The notes: generated from the sequence alone by a model not told the origin. Positions 1 through 6,113 are shown, counted from the stretch's first letter. The stretch: DNA of 7,850 nucleotides from Robiginitomaculum sp. (GCA_026982235.1 JALSHM010000462.1:1-7850), one strand, 5' to 3'. A program made the numbers and translations.

Positions 1-18
1 CTAAGACTGCGCGCATGA
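1..18 (+). CDS. Possible 3' tail of an upstream gene (partial)
   Basis: The first reading frame of the window reads L-R-L-R-A and then a TGA at 16-18. That stop overlaps the Nudix ATG at 15 as ATGA, the usual 4-base overlap of coupled genes. Only five residues are visible, so nothing can be said about the product. A chance stop is quite possible. Confidence 0.25.
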   Translation, partial: LRLRA

Positions 19-719
19 TTCCGATCCCTAAACCTATTCCTGGGCGTATTGCGCCCCGGGCTAAATTGGCCGCAACCATTGTACTTTTGCGTGAACGCGG
101 CGGCGTGCGCGAAATCCTGATGGGGAAACGTTCTGCGCGGCATGATTTTATGCCCTCGGTTTATGTGTTTCCAGGCGGGCGGGTTGAGCGTTGCGACAGT
201 TATGCCCCCGCCCTCGACCATCCTAATTCCCGTACGCGCGAAATCCTTGAAGCCGCCATGCCGCCAGCCCGGGCGCGGGCCTGTGTGTTGGCCGCCATAC
301 GCGAGACCTATGAAGAAACTTCGCTGATTTTGGGCGAAAAATATGCGACAAAGCCGAACGCTATCAATGATGCGTCTTGGAAAGCTTTTCACGCCGAAGG
401 TTATCTACCAACCCTTGCCAATATCGAAGTTTTTGGCCGTGCCATCACCCCACCCCACCGCAATAAACGATTTGACACTTGGTTTTTTCTGACACGGTTG
501 GATGTGGAAGCCTCTATGCGTCCGTTTAAAAATAGTGCAGAACTGGTCGATACGGGCTGGTTCACATTCGCGCAAATGCAAGATCTGAAAATGCACCGCG
601 CCACCCAAATGATGATCGAGCAATTGGAAATATATCTTGGATATGACAATCCACCGCCAGATGTGTTTTTCTCCTGCGCCCCGCGCGGCCGCTTTGAATT
701 TACGCGCTTTCCAAAATGA
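15..719 (+). CDS. Nudix hydrolase, NUDT19/RP2-like with interrupted Nudix box
   Basis: A 234-residue cytoplasmic protein of the Nudix fold, which hydrolyses nucleoside diphosphates linked to another group (X). The glycine-rich half of the Nudix box is FPGGRVE (residues 52-58). The catalytic helix is RETYEE (96-101), whose glutamates would bind Mg2+ or Mn2+. About 27 extra residues separate the halves compared with a MutT-type box. That arrangement is known from the NUDT19/RP2 branch, whose characterised mammalian member hydrolyses acyl-CoA; the substrate here is unknown. The glycine expected after the EE pair is Ser103. A conserved-looking C-terminal part (DTGWFTFAQM, about 177-186) completes the domain. 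The frame is open to the window edge, so the start at 15 is the best local choice rather than proven. The MFS gene begins 10 bases after the stop, which suggests one transcript. Confidence 0.85.
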   Translation: MIPIPKPIPGRIAPRAKLAATIVLLRERGGVREILMGKRSARHDFMPSVYVFPGGRVERCDSYAPALDHPNSRTREILEAAMPPARARACVLAAIRETYEETSLILGEKYATKPNAINDASWKAFHAEGYLPTLANIEVFGRAITPPHRNKRFDTWFFLTRLDVEASMRPFKNSAELVDTGWFTFAQMQDLKMHRATQMMIEQLEIYLGYDNPPPDVFFSCAPRGRFEFTRFPK

Positions 720-729
720 AGCCACAATT

Positions 730-1890
730 ATGAACATCGCCAAAATGAGCTTACCGCAAAAACAGGGTATTGCCACTGCTATTGCCTGCACTGGCCTAAT
801 TGCTCTTGCTTGGGGCTTATCATCACCAATCATCAGTCAACATTTGGAGCGCATGACTGCATCTGGCATGAAACTTGGCTGGCTAATCTCTCTTGCAGCA
901 ATTGCGACTATTCTGTCCACGCCATTTGTGCCAAAGCTCATGTCCTGGTTTTCACCGCGAACCGTGATGATTACATGCTTACTCATTGGGGCGGCGACAA
1001 TTCCTGCTCTCAAGATATTCATGATCCCTGAGGCCTGGTTTTTGATTAAATTCATTGGCTCATGCGCATTTACCATTGTGTTTGTGATAGCGGAAATTTG
1101 GATTAACCAGTTAGCGCCCGAACATTTGCGCGGACGGATTATGGGCATGTACGGCGCCGCCTTAGCAGGAGGCATGGGCATTGGCAGCGGGCTAGCCGTG
1201 CTGACCGGGATTGACGGCTGGTGGCCATTTATTATTTGCGCATCAATTAACCTAGGCGCAATTCTACCCTTTGTTATTTGGCGTCATGGCGAAAAAATCA
1301 TACCGACCGCCAAAAAGGACGCCCGCTTTTCTGTCATGTTTAAAATCATGCTGGCAGCACCAACCATTATGATGTGTGCTGTGGTGTTTGGTGCGATCGA
1401 GCAAACCATGATTTATTTCTTGCCCGTCTATGACACGCGCCTTGGCCATAGTGAGCATATGGCCAGGATACTCTTGTTAACAGCCGCCGTGGGCAATGCT
1501 CTATTCCAATTCCCTATGGGAATGTTGGCCGACAAAATGAACCGTAAACTCTTGACGGCAATCCTTATGAGCGCCGCATTTATCGGCCCTGCCGCAATGG
1601 CCATGGTCGGGAGCAATTTTTGGGCGCTGGCCGGCTTGGCCTTCTTTTATATGGGGCTGACCACGGCGCTATACACAGTCGGCCTCGTGCAACTTGGTGA
1701 GCGGTTTAAAGGGCAACAGCTTTCCGCCGCCAATGCTGGGTTTATTGTCGCTTACGGTATTGGTTCACTTATTGTGCCACCGCTAGCGGGTAAAATGATG
1801 GACATCTATAACCCCCAAGGGTTTATGTGGGCGATGTCGGCACTCGGCGCACTTGGTTTGGTCGTGGTTAGTCTGCGTTTTAGGCGTTGA
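730..1890 (+). CDS. MFS transporter, YcaD-like
   Basis: A 386-residue inner-membrane protein with about 12 hydrophobic segments, typical of the major facilitator superfamily. The stretch AEIWINQLAPEHLRGRIMGM (121-140) resembles the ESW-N...RGR signature of YcaD-type permeases. The second-half loop GMLADKMNRK (264-273) is a clear MFS motif A. The first-half equivalent (PFVPKLMSWFSPR) is degenerate. The protein ends in a short basic tail (RFRR). I start it at 730, 10 bases after the Nudix stop, because starting at 637 would add 31 non-hydrophobic residues read entirely inside the Nudix gene. The SD before 730 is weak (a GAAG at 718-721). The substrate cannot be read from the sequence; related proteins are mostly uncharacterised. 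It is probably cotranscribed with the Nudix gene. Confidence 0.85.
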   Translation: MNIAKMSLPQKQGIATAIACTGLIALAWGLSSPIISQHLERMTASGMKLGWLISLAAIATILSTPFVPKLMSWFSPRTVMITCLLIGAATIPALKIFMIPEAWFLIKFIGSCAFTIVFVIAEIWINQLAPEHLRGRIMGMYGAALAGGMGIGSGLAVLTGIDGWWPFIICASINLGAILPFVIWRHGEKIIPTAKKDARFSVMFKIMLAAPTIMMCAVVFGAIEQTMIYFLPVYDTRLGHSEHMARILLLTAAVGNALFQFPMGMLADKMNRKLLTAILMSAAFIGPAAMAMVGSNFWALAGLAFFYMGLTTALYTVGLVQLGERFKGQQLSAANAGFIVAYGIGSLIVPPLAGKMMDIYNPQGFMWAMSALGALGLVVVSLRFRR

Positions 1891-1914
1891 CAGTGCAGAT
1901 TTCATAAGTATGTT
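1887..1914 (+). promoter_or_regulatory. Probable sigma-70 promoter of rpmG
   Basis: A perfect -35 box TTGACA (1887-1892) overlaps the MFS stop codon. It is followed after 16 bases by TATGTT (1909-1914), a 4/6 match to the -10 consensus. Transcription would start near 1921, about 27 bases before the rpmG ATG. This would give the ribosomal protein gene, and probably ygfZ and tag after it, expression independent of the Nudix-MFS pair. The call rests on sequence only. Confidence 0.5.
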
Positions 1915-1947
1915 CCCGCTTCAGATTTCTAATTAAGGACTAATATC

Positions 1948-2115
1948 ATGGCGAAGCCAACCACCGTAAAAATCCGCCTAAATTCCACCGCTGGAACCGG
2001 GTTTTTCTATGTCACCAAGAAAAATGCGCGCACAATGACTGACAAAATGGTCAAGCGTAAATATGACCCCGTTGTTCGCAAGCATGTGGACTTCAAAGAA
2101 GGCAAGATTAAGTAG
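1948..2115 (+). CDS. rpmG: 50S ribosomal protein L33
   Basis: A 55-residue basic protein that translates as MAKPTTVKIRLNSTAGTGFF and continues to an EGKIK C-terminus. It has the length and pattern of bacterial L33, a large-subunit protein near the E site. It contains no cysteine, so it is the zinc-independent (C-minus) form without the two CxxC pairs. AAGGA (1935-1939) lies 8 bases before the ATG and supports the start. The probable promoter at 1887-1914 sits just upstream, and ygfZ starts 8 bases after the stop, so the two are likely cotranscribed. The gene is shorter than many ORF length cut-offs and is easily missed. Confidence 0.97.
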   Translation: MAKPTTVKIRLNSTAGTGFFYVTKKNARTMTDKMVKRKYDPVVRKHVDFKEGKIK

Positions 2116-2123
2116 GTAAACCC

Positions 2124-2915
2124 ATGCCTATTTGCCGTCTCGACCGCACGCTTATTTCCCTTAAAGGCGATGATGTTGCGGGCTTCTTGAACGGCTTAAT
2201 CACCAATAATCTCAACAGCAATTTGACCTTTGCGGCTCTATTAACGCCGCAAGGGAAGATTATTGCTGATTTTTTTATCCACGTTCACCCAGACGGATAT
2301 ATAGTGCTGGAAACGGCAGATAAATTTGCCAAAGTTTTATTACTCAGGCTCAAAATGTATAAACTCCGCGCCAAAATTGACATTGAAGATGTGAGCGATG
2401 ATTTCGATGTGTACGCTCTATGGAATGGACAGGGTGATATTGGGCTCACCGATCCAAGATATACCGCACTTGGACAGAGATACATCGCCGAATCTGGTAG
2501 CCTCTCCCCCGAGCACAGTCCCGAAGATTACGATTTACACCGCCTCAAGCTCGGCATCCCCGACAGCACTTGGGATTTCGGCACGGAGCAAATCTTCCCC
2601 GCCGATGCCAATATGGATTTGCTGCACGGGGTCGACTACAAAAAAGGCTGCTTCATCGGCCAAGAAGTCGTCAGCCGCATGCACCGCAAAACCGAAGTCC
2701 GCAAACGTATGCGCTCTGTGAAATTATCCGGACAAGCCGCAGCAGGCGATGCGCTCAAGGCTGGCGGGCGCACGGTCGGCACGCTGAAACATGTCAGGAG
2801 TGGTATTGGCATGGCCTTAGTTAGGCTTGATCGATTAACATCTGCTCATGATAGTGTATTGGTCAACGACATGCCTGTCGAAATTCTGGAGCCAAATTAT
2901 GAGCCACAATCCTGA
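2124..2915 (+). CDS. ygfZ: YgfZ/GcvT-domain folate-binding protein (Fe-S cluster maintenance)
   Basis: A 263-residue cytoplasmic protein of the YgfZ/CAF17 (IBA57-type) family. These bind tetrahydrofolate and help assemble or repair certain [4Fe-4S] enzymes, such as the radical-SAM tRNA thiotransferase MiaB in E. coli. The family signature K-G-C-x-x-G-Q-E is present as KGCFIGQE (174-181) with the essential Cys176, followed by VSRMHRKT (183-190). The N-terminal GcvT-like part is also typical (LKGDDVAGFLNGLITNNL from residue 13, then LLTPQGKIIADF). The gene is slightly shorter than E. coli YgfZ (about 326 residues), as is common in alphaproteobacteria. AGG at 2114-2116, overlapping the rpmG stop, serves as a modest SD. 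The last 17 bases overlap tag. Confidence 0.92.
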   Translation: MPICRLDRTLISLKGDDVAGFLNGLITNNLNSNLTFAALLTPQGKIIADFFIHVHPDGYIVLETADKFAKVLLLRLKMYKLRAKIDIEDVSDDFDVYALWNGQGDIGLTDPRYTALGQRYIAESGSLSPEHSPEDYDLHRLKLGIPDSTWDFGTEQIFPADANMDLLHGVDYKKGCFIGQEVVSRMHRKTEVRKRMRSVKLSGQAAAGDALKAGGRTVGTLKHVRSGIGMALVRLDRLTSAHDSVLVNDMPVEILEPNYEPQS

Positions 2916-3486
2916 TTTAATAAGATGCGGATGGGTATCGCCTACCGATGAACTCTACTGCCATTACCATGACACAGAATGGGGTATTCCCAATTATGAC
3001 AGCAAGTCTTTGTTCTCGAAGCTGATACAAGACGGTATGCAAGCGGGTCTGGCCTGGATAACCATATTACGCAAACGTGAGACAATTCTGGAAGCTTTCG
3101 ACGGCTTGGATCCCGATATTATCGCCCATTACACCGACAAAGACCGCGCGCGGCTTTTGGCCAATCCCGGCATTATTCGCTCAAAGCTGAAAATAAATGC
3201 CGCCATTTCCAACGCGCAAATCTATATAAAAATGCGCGACGAGGAAGGTATAAATTTTTCCGAATATCTCTGGGGTTTTGTGGACGGCAAGCAAATCCAA
3301 AACGATTGGGCAGATTTCAAAGACGCACCCGTAAAAACCGCCATCAGCGAAGCTATGTCAAAGGATCTAAAAAAACGCGGTTTCAAATTCGTCGGGCCGG
3401 TTATAATCTACGCTTTCATGCAAGCCGTAGGCATGGTAAATGACCACTCAACCGATTGTCACTGTTATGAGAAATGCTGCGCATAG
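2899..3486 (+). CDS. tag: DNA-3-methyladenine glycosylase I
   Basis: A 195-residue base-excision repair enzyme that removes 3-methyladenine from alkylated DNA. It aligns along its length with E. coli TAG. The zinc-site residues are all present: Cys10 (RCGW), His24 (YHDTEWG), His183 and Cys187 (NDHSTDC). The base-pocket aromatics correspond to Tyr23 and Trp53 (QAGLAW). The pocket acid equivalent to E. coli Glu38 is Asp45 here, a conservative change. I start at the ATG 2899 because MSHNPDLIRCGW gives the family's normal N-terminus. A start at 2848 would add 17 unlike residues read within ygfZ. The gene overlaps ygfZ by 17 bases, which suggests translational coupling. Downstream, the TA operon converges on it. 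Confidence 0.95.
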   Translation: MSHNPDLIRCGWVSPTDELYCHYHDTEWGIPNYDSKSLFSKLIQDGMQAGLAWITILRKRETILEAFDGLDPDIIAHYTDKDRARLLANPGIIRSKLKINAAISNAQIYIKMRDEEGINFSEYLWGFVDGKQIQNDWADFKDAPVKTAISEAMSKDLKKRGFKFVGPVIIYAFMQAVGMVNDHSTDCHCYEKCCA

Positions 3487-3492
3487 GTAAAA

Positions 3493-3510
3493 TTTCTGCC
3501 GCCACAGAAA
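3493..3510. repeat. Small inverted repeat after tag
   Basis: TTTCTG and CAGAAA form perfect 6-bp arms around CCGCCA, starting 6 bases after the tag stop. No T-run follows on either strand, so a terminator role is weak. It may simply be a minor hairpin at the 3' end of the tag transcript. Confidence 0.3.
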
Positions 3511-3558
3511 CCACAAATGCAAAAATAAGGCTATGAACGAATAAGCAAGCAGTGTTTC

Positions 3559-3580
3559 CGGTATTTATTACCGTTATATA
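3559..3580 (+). terminator. Weak hairpin with T-rich tail between converging genes
   Basis: CGGTA-TTTAT-TACCG (3559-3573) can form a 5-bp stem followed by TTATATA on the plus strand. It lies between tag and the converging antitoxin gene, where a terminator is expected. The stem is short and AT-rich and the tail is not a pure T-run, so this is only a candidate. Confidence 0.25.
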
Positions 3581-3615
3581 TATGGTGACTTCATTCCCCC
3601 GGTTTTATCTTCCAT
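3574..3615 (-). other. 13-codon ORF stub with strong SD behind the antitoxin
   Basis: On the minus strand AGGAG (3626-3622) overlaps the antitoxin TGA. Six bases later an ATG at 3615 opens a 13-residue frame (MEDKTGGMKSPYI) ending in TAA at 3576-3574. The junction copies the toxin-antitoxin junction, where the toxin stop also overlaps an AGGAG. It may be a third gene cut short by deletion or frameshift, a tiny peptide, or chance. Adding one G to the run of five at 3600-3596 would open a frame of about 50 codons with a hydrophobic stretch that runs on antisense to tag. That frame could be coincidental. Confidence 0.25.
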
Positions 3616-3625
3616 ATCTTTCTCC

Positions 3626-3991
3626 TCAAACCAAATCATCAATATCTACGTTTAATGCTTCTGCAATAGCTGACAGAGTTTTGAGGGAGCCTTGTTTACG
3701 CCCAGTTTCAAGCTCACTAATTGTGGTTTTGGACACTCCGCACTTATCGGCCAAGGCTTGCTGGGTAAGTGCACGATATTGGCGGAAAGCGCGAATGGGA
3801 TGCTCACCCTCTACCATGCGGCGCACCATATCACTGGGCAGATTTTCTTCATCAATGCGCAAGGCTTGGTCTAAAACCGCGAGGTCAAATGCGTTTTCCT
3901 TGGCTTCTTTCAAAGAGGCAAGCTCGTTTAGCAAGCCTTGGAATTCTGGCTCCGGTATTTTTACAAATCCGTTTTCAATCGTATATGGCAT
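3626..3991 (-). CDS. XRE-family antitoxin of a RelE/XRE type II TA module
   Basis: A 121-residue two-part protein. The N-terminal half (about 1-60) has acidic, helical character, with IPEPEFQGLLNELASLKE near the start, as in antitoxins whose N-terminus docks the toxin. The C-terminal half (about 67-121) is a Cro/C1-type helix-turn-helix: ALTQQALADKCGVSKTTISE (74-93), then LETGRKQGS and LSAIAEALNV. It should neutralise the upstream toxin and, with it, repress their shared promoter. I choose the ATG at 3991 because AGGAG (4001-3997) lies 5 bases before it. The in-frame GTG at 3997 would fall inside that SD. The gene starts 8 bases after the toxin stop, so the order is toxin first (HigBA-like). 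Family membership is firm; antitoxin activity is inferred from the pairing. Confidence 0.9.
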   Translation of the reverse strand: MPYTIENGFVKIPEPEFQGLLNELASLKEAKENAFDLAVLDQALRIDEENLPSDMVRRMVEGEHPIRAFRQYRALTQQALADKCGVSKTTISELETGRKQGSLKTLSAIAEALNVDIDDLV

Positions 3992-3999
3992 TTTCACTC

Positions 4000-4239
4000 C
4001 TATTTATAAACATCACCGCGCGGGCCGGCATGAATAATAATCAACTCCATATCGCATGTATAAATGGCTCTATACCCGCCGATTCGGAGCCGCAAATACC
4101 CTTTGCGTCCTACAAGCGGTTTAATATCAAGCCCGCTAGTTTCGCCTTTTTCGATAATATCAAAGGCATCAAAAAAACGCCTAGCAATGGCTTGTGGCAT
4201 TTTCCGCAAGGCTTTGGCGGCGCTTTTCCGAATTAACAT
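4000..4239 (-). CDS. RelE/ParE-superfamily toxin
   Basis: A 79-residue small basic protein of the RelE/ParE fold. The N-terminal helices read KSAAKALRKMPQAIARRFFD (5-24). The core strands contain LVGRKGYLRLRIGGYRAIY (42-60). The C-terminus AGPRGDVYK (71-79) matches the conserved GPRGDVYR ending of one RelE/ParE subfamily that is usually paired with an XRE antitoxin. Arg57, Arg74 and Tyr78 sit where active-site residues are found in RelE relatives. Whether it cuts mRNA on the ribosome (RelE-like) or poisons gyrase (ParE-like) cannot be told from sequence. There is no visible SD before the ATG at 4239, and an in-frame TAA at 4251-4249 rules out a longer protein. Its TAG stop overlaps the antitoxin SD, which suggests tight coupling. 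Confidence 0.88.
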   Translation of the reverse strand: MLIRKSAAKALRKMPQAIARRFFDAFDIIEKGETSGLDIKPLVGRKGYLRLRIGGYRAIYTCDMELIIIHAGPRGDVYK

Positions 4240-4245
4240 AGCACA

Positions 4246-4274
4246 TAGTTAGCGTAAAGCTAACTTCTTATCAA
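4246..4274 (-). promoter_or_regulatory. Candidate TA promoter, possibly giving a leaderless toxin mRNA
   Basis: On the minus strand TTGATA (4274-4269, 5/6 to the -35 consensus) is followed after 17 bases by TAACTA (4251-4246), a poor -10. The ATG follows 6 bases later, so the message would begin at or beside the start codon. That would explain the missing SD. A competing promoter lies further upstream: TTGTGT (4310-4305), 17 bases, TATAGA (4287-4282). It has a better -10 and would give a leader of about 35 bases. I cannot decide between them. Confidence 0.35.
4247..4265. promoter_or_regulatory. Inverted-repeat operator candidate for the TA operon
   Basis: AGTTAGC-GTAAA-GCTAACT is a perfect 7-bp inverted repeat with a 5-base centre, ending 7 bases before the toxin start codon. 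It covers the spacer and -10 region of the candidate TTGATA promoter. It also falls just inside the leader of the alternative upstream promoter. XRE-type antitoxins typically autorepress by binding such palindromes, so this is the natural operator. The fabH promoter region starts about 50 bases away and might be affected too. Confidence 0.6.
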
Positions 4275-4314
4275 GTCCTTTTCTATAGAAACTGTTGTGC
4301 GCAAACACAATAAT

Positions 4315-4371
4315 TTGACTGGATTAGGGAGCGTTTCCTGATAAAAGAATCGCATATAATTTAATGGGGAG
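4315..4371 (+). promoter_or_regulatory. Candidate fabH-like promoter and ribosome binding site
   Basis: TTGACT (4315-4320), an 18-base spacer and TGATAA (4339-4344) form a plausible plus-strand promoter divergent from the TA operon. A perfect TATAAT lies at 4355-4360, but it has no good -35 and would put the transcript start inside the SD, so I favour the first. The SD GGGGAG (4366-4371) is 6 bases before the ATG at 4378 and clearly sets the start. A separate inverted repeat TTGTG-CGCAAA-CACAA (4295-4310) lies just upstream. Confidence 0.4.
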
Positions 4372-4377
4372 TCCCAC

Positions 4378-5493
4378 ATGAGCGCAGTAATTAGTTCCAC
4401 AGGATTGTGGGCGCCGAAAGATAGTATTTCCAACGAAGAATTGGTGGTCGCGTTCAATGCGTGGTCAGACAAATGGAACGACGAACATGCCGACGCTATT
4501 GCAGCAGGTGAAGTGGAGGCCAAGCCTTTGTCATCTGCAGAATTTATCGAGAAAGCCTCAGGCATTAAAGCCCGCAAAGTTATCTCGAAAGCAGCCATAT
4601 TAGACCCAGGGATTATGGCGCCGCGTATTCCGGAACGTGCCAATGACGATATATCCGTGCTGGCGGAAATCTCCGTAGCCGCTGCCAAAGACGCCCTCGC
4701 CAAGGCAGGGCGCAAGCCCGAAGATGTTGATGCGGTTATTGTCGCATGTTCGAACCTGCAACGTGCTTACCCGGCTATCGCTATTGAGGTGCAAGATGCG
4801 CTCGGTGCGGGCGGGTTTGCCTTTGATATGAATGTGGCCTGTTCATCCGCCACCTTTGGCATAGAAACCGCGCGCGGGTTGATTGCGGGCGGGCAAGCAA
4901 AATCAGTTCTTGTCTGTAACCCCGAAATATGTACCGGGCATCTGAATTTTAAAGACCGCGACAGCCATTTTATCTTTGGTGATGTGGCGACGGCTATCCT
5001 GATTGAAGATGCCAGCATAGCACCCGACGGCGCATGGGAAATCCTCGGCGCTAAACTGGCCACGCAGTTCTCTAATAATATCCGCAATAATTTTGGTTTC
5101 CTCAATAACGCCGCGCCGGAGGGTATAGGCGCAGACGATAAATTGTTCATCCAAAATGGCCGCAAAGTGTTTCGCGAAGTCGTGCCCTTGGTCGCGGGCA
5201 TGATAAATGATGAACTTGCCAATATCGGGATAGCGGCAACAGATTTGAAACGCATGTGGCTGCACCAAGCCAACCTCTCTATGAATACTTTGATTGCCAA
5301 GAAAGTCATGGGCAAAGATGTGGATATGGATATGTCCCCCGTTGTCCTAGACGAATACGCCAATACCAGCTCGGCCGGCTCCATCATCGCCTTTGACAAA
5401 TACTCGGGCGATTTCGAAGCGGGCGACACAGGCCTAATCTGCTCCTTCGGTGCAGGCTATAGCGCCGGCGTTGTTGTAGTGCGCAAGACTTAA
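4378..5493 (+). CDS. Beta-ketoacyl-ACP synthase III, PA3286-like FabH paralogue
   Basis: A 371-residue thiolase-fold condensing enzyme, longer than the roughly 317 residues of E. coli FabH. The Cys-His-Asn triad of the KAS III class is intact: Cys155 in NVACSSATFG, His296 in WLHQANLSMN and Asn329 in YANTSSAGS. The C-terminal glycine-rich loop is SFGAGYSAG (356-364). The N-terminal insertion with IEKASGIKARKV (57-68), together with NPEICTGHLNFKDRDSHFIF (181-200), resembles Pseudomonas aeruginosa PA3286. From memory, that protein condenses medium-chain acyl-CoA from beta-oxidation with malonyl-ACP, shunting it into fatty-acid synthesis. The same substrate here is inference. The strong SD GGGGAG fixes the start. 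Its TAA overlaps the ATG of the next gene by one base (TAATG), so the pair is translationally coupled. Confidence 0.9.
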   Translation: MSAVISSTGLWAPKDSISNEELVVAFNAWSDKWNDEHADAIAAGEVEAKPLSSAEFIEKASGIKARKVISKAAILDPGIMAPRIPERANDDISVLAEISVAAAKDALAKAGRKPEDVDAVIVACSNLQRAYPAIAIEVQDALGAGGFAFDMNVACSSATFGIETARGLIAGGQAKSVLVCNPEICTGHLNFKDRDSHFIFGDVATAILIEDASIAPDGAWEILGAKLATQFSNNIRNNFGFLNNAAPEGIGADDKLFIQNGRKVFREVVPLVAGMINDELANIGIAATDLKRMWLHQANLSMNTLIAKKVMGKDVDMDMSPVVLDEYANTSSAGSIIAFDKYSGDFEAGDTGLICSFGAGYSAGVVVVRKT

Positions 5494-6074
5494 TGGCCAA
5501 ACAATCACCACGCGCATGGCAACGTATGCTGTCTGGTCGCAGGCTTGACCTACTTGACCCGTCGCCGTTTGACATTGAGATCGAAGACATTGCCCACGGC
5601 TTGGCGCGGGTAGCGCGGTGGAATGGGCAAACATCAGGTGACCATGCGTTTTCTGTGGCTGAGCATTCTGTGGTGGTCGAAAAATTATTTTCTATCTTGA
5701 ACCCGAAAGCATCACGGGAAGACAAGCTTGTTGCTCTGCTTCACGATGCGGCGGAATATGTGGTTGGGGATATGATTTCGCCTTTCAAGGCGGCGCTCGG
5801 TATTGATTACTCTGATTTCGAAGACAGAATTGAGCAAGCTATTCATTTACGCTTTGGATTGCCGTCGCGCCCGCGAAAATCCCTCAAAAAAGCCATCAAA
5901 ACTTGCGATATTTATTGCGCATATTTTGAGGCCATACAAATCGCGGGCTTTACGGTGGACGAAGCCAATGCGTTCTTCACCAAGCCGCCCGGCGATATTC
6001 GCATTAAAATCGCACCTTTGTCCGTGGTCGATGCCAAAGCACTTTATCTGAAAAGATTTGCAGAATTATCATAG
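5493..6074 (+). CDS. HD-domain phosphohydrolase, YfdR-like
   Basis: A 193-residue cytoplasmic metal-dependent hydrolase of the HD superfamily. The four metal ligands are visible as His58 (VAEHS), the HD pair His84-Asp85 (LLHDAAEYVVGDM) and Asp139 (KTCDIYCAYFE). The upstream segment EDIAHGLARVARWNGQT (31-47) matches the DIA..L....R..GH pattern of E. coli YfdR. The nearest relatives are therefore YfdR-type 5'-nucleotidase-like proteins, with YfbR more distant; the substrate is probably a (deoxy)nucleotide but is unproven. Translation restarts on the TAATG overlap with the fabH-like gene. There is no separate promoter or strong SD, so its output likely follows that gene. A link between acyl condensation and this enzyme is not obvious and may be only operon packing. 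Confidence 0.88.
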   Translation: MAKQSPRAWQRMLSGRRLDLLDPSPFDIEIEDIAHGLARVARWNGQTSGDHAFSVAEHSVVVEKLFSILNPKASREDKLVALLHDAAEYVVGDMISPFKAALGIDYSDFEDRIEQAIHLRFGLPSRPRKSLKKAIKTCDIYCAYFEAIQIAGFTVDEANAFFTKPPGDIRIKIAPLSVVDAKALYLKRFAELS

Positions 6075-6081
6075 AATAGCT

Positions 6082-6113
6082 TTGGAAATACCCCAGTCAC
6101 CCTTATATATAAG
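6082..6113 (+). promoter_or_regulatory. Candidate nadA promoter with AT palindrome
   Basis: TTGGAA (6082-6087) and TATATA (6104-6109, 16-base spacer; also 6106-6111 with 18) could drive nadA. The -10 region sits in a perfect 12-bp palindrome, CTTATATATAAG (6102-6113). This may be a repressor site or just an AT-rich -10. It does not resemble an NrtR or NadR site that I recognise. Confidence 0.35.

Noticed and set aside
637..729. Upstream start of the MFS gene adding 31 residues
   Set aside because: The extra residues are encoded within the Nudix gene, are not membrane-like and lack family resemblance. The ATG at 730 gives the normal N-terminus.
2848..2898. Upstream start of tag adding 17 residues
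   Set aside because: It reads inside ygfZ and does not resemble the TAG N-terminus, whereas MSHNPDLIRCGW does.
3992..3997. GTG start for the antitoxin
   Set aside because: The GTG falls within the AGGAG Shine-Dalgarno site that is properly spaced for the ATG at 3991.
4767..5429. Minus-strand open frame of 220 codons inside the fabH-like gene
   Set aside because: It is antisense to a well-supported ketoacyl synthase, and its composition is typical of a shadow frame.
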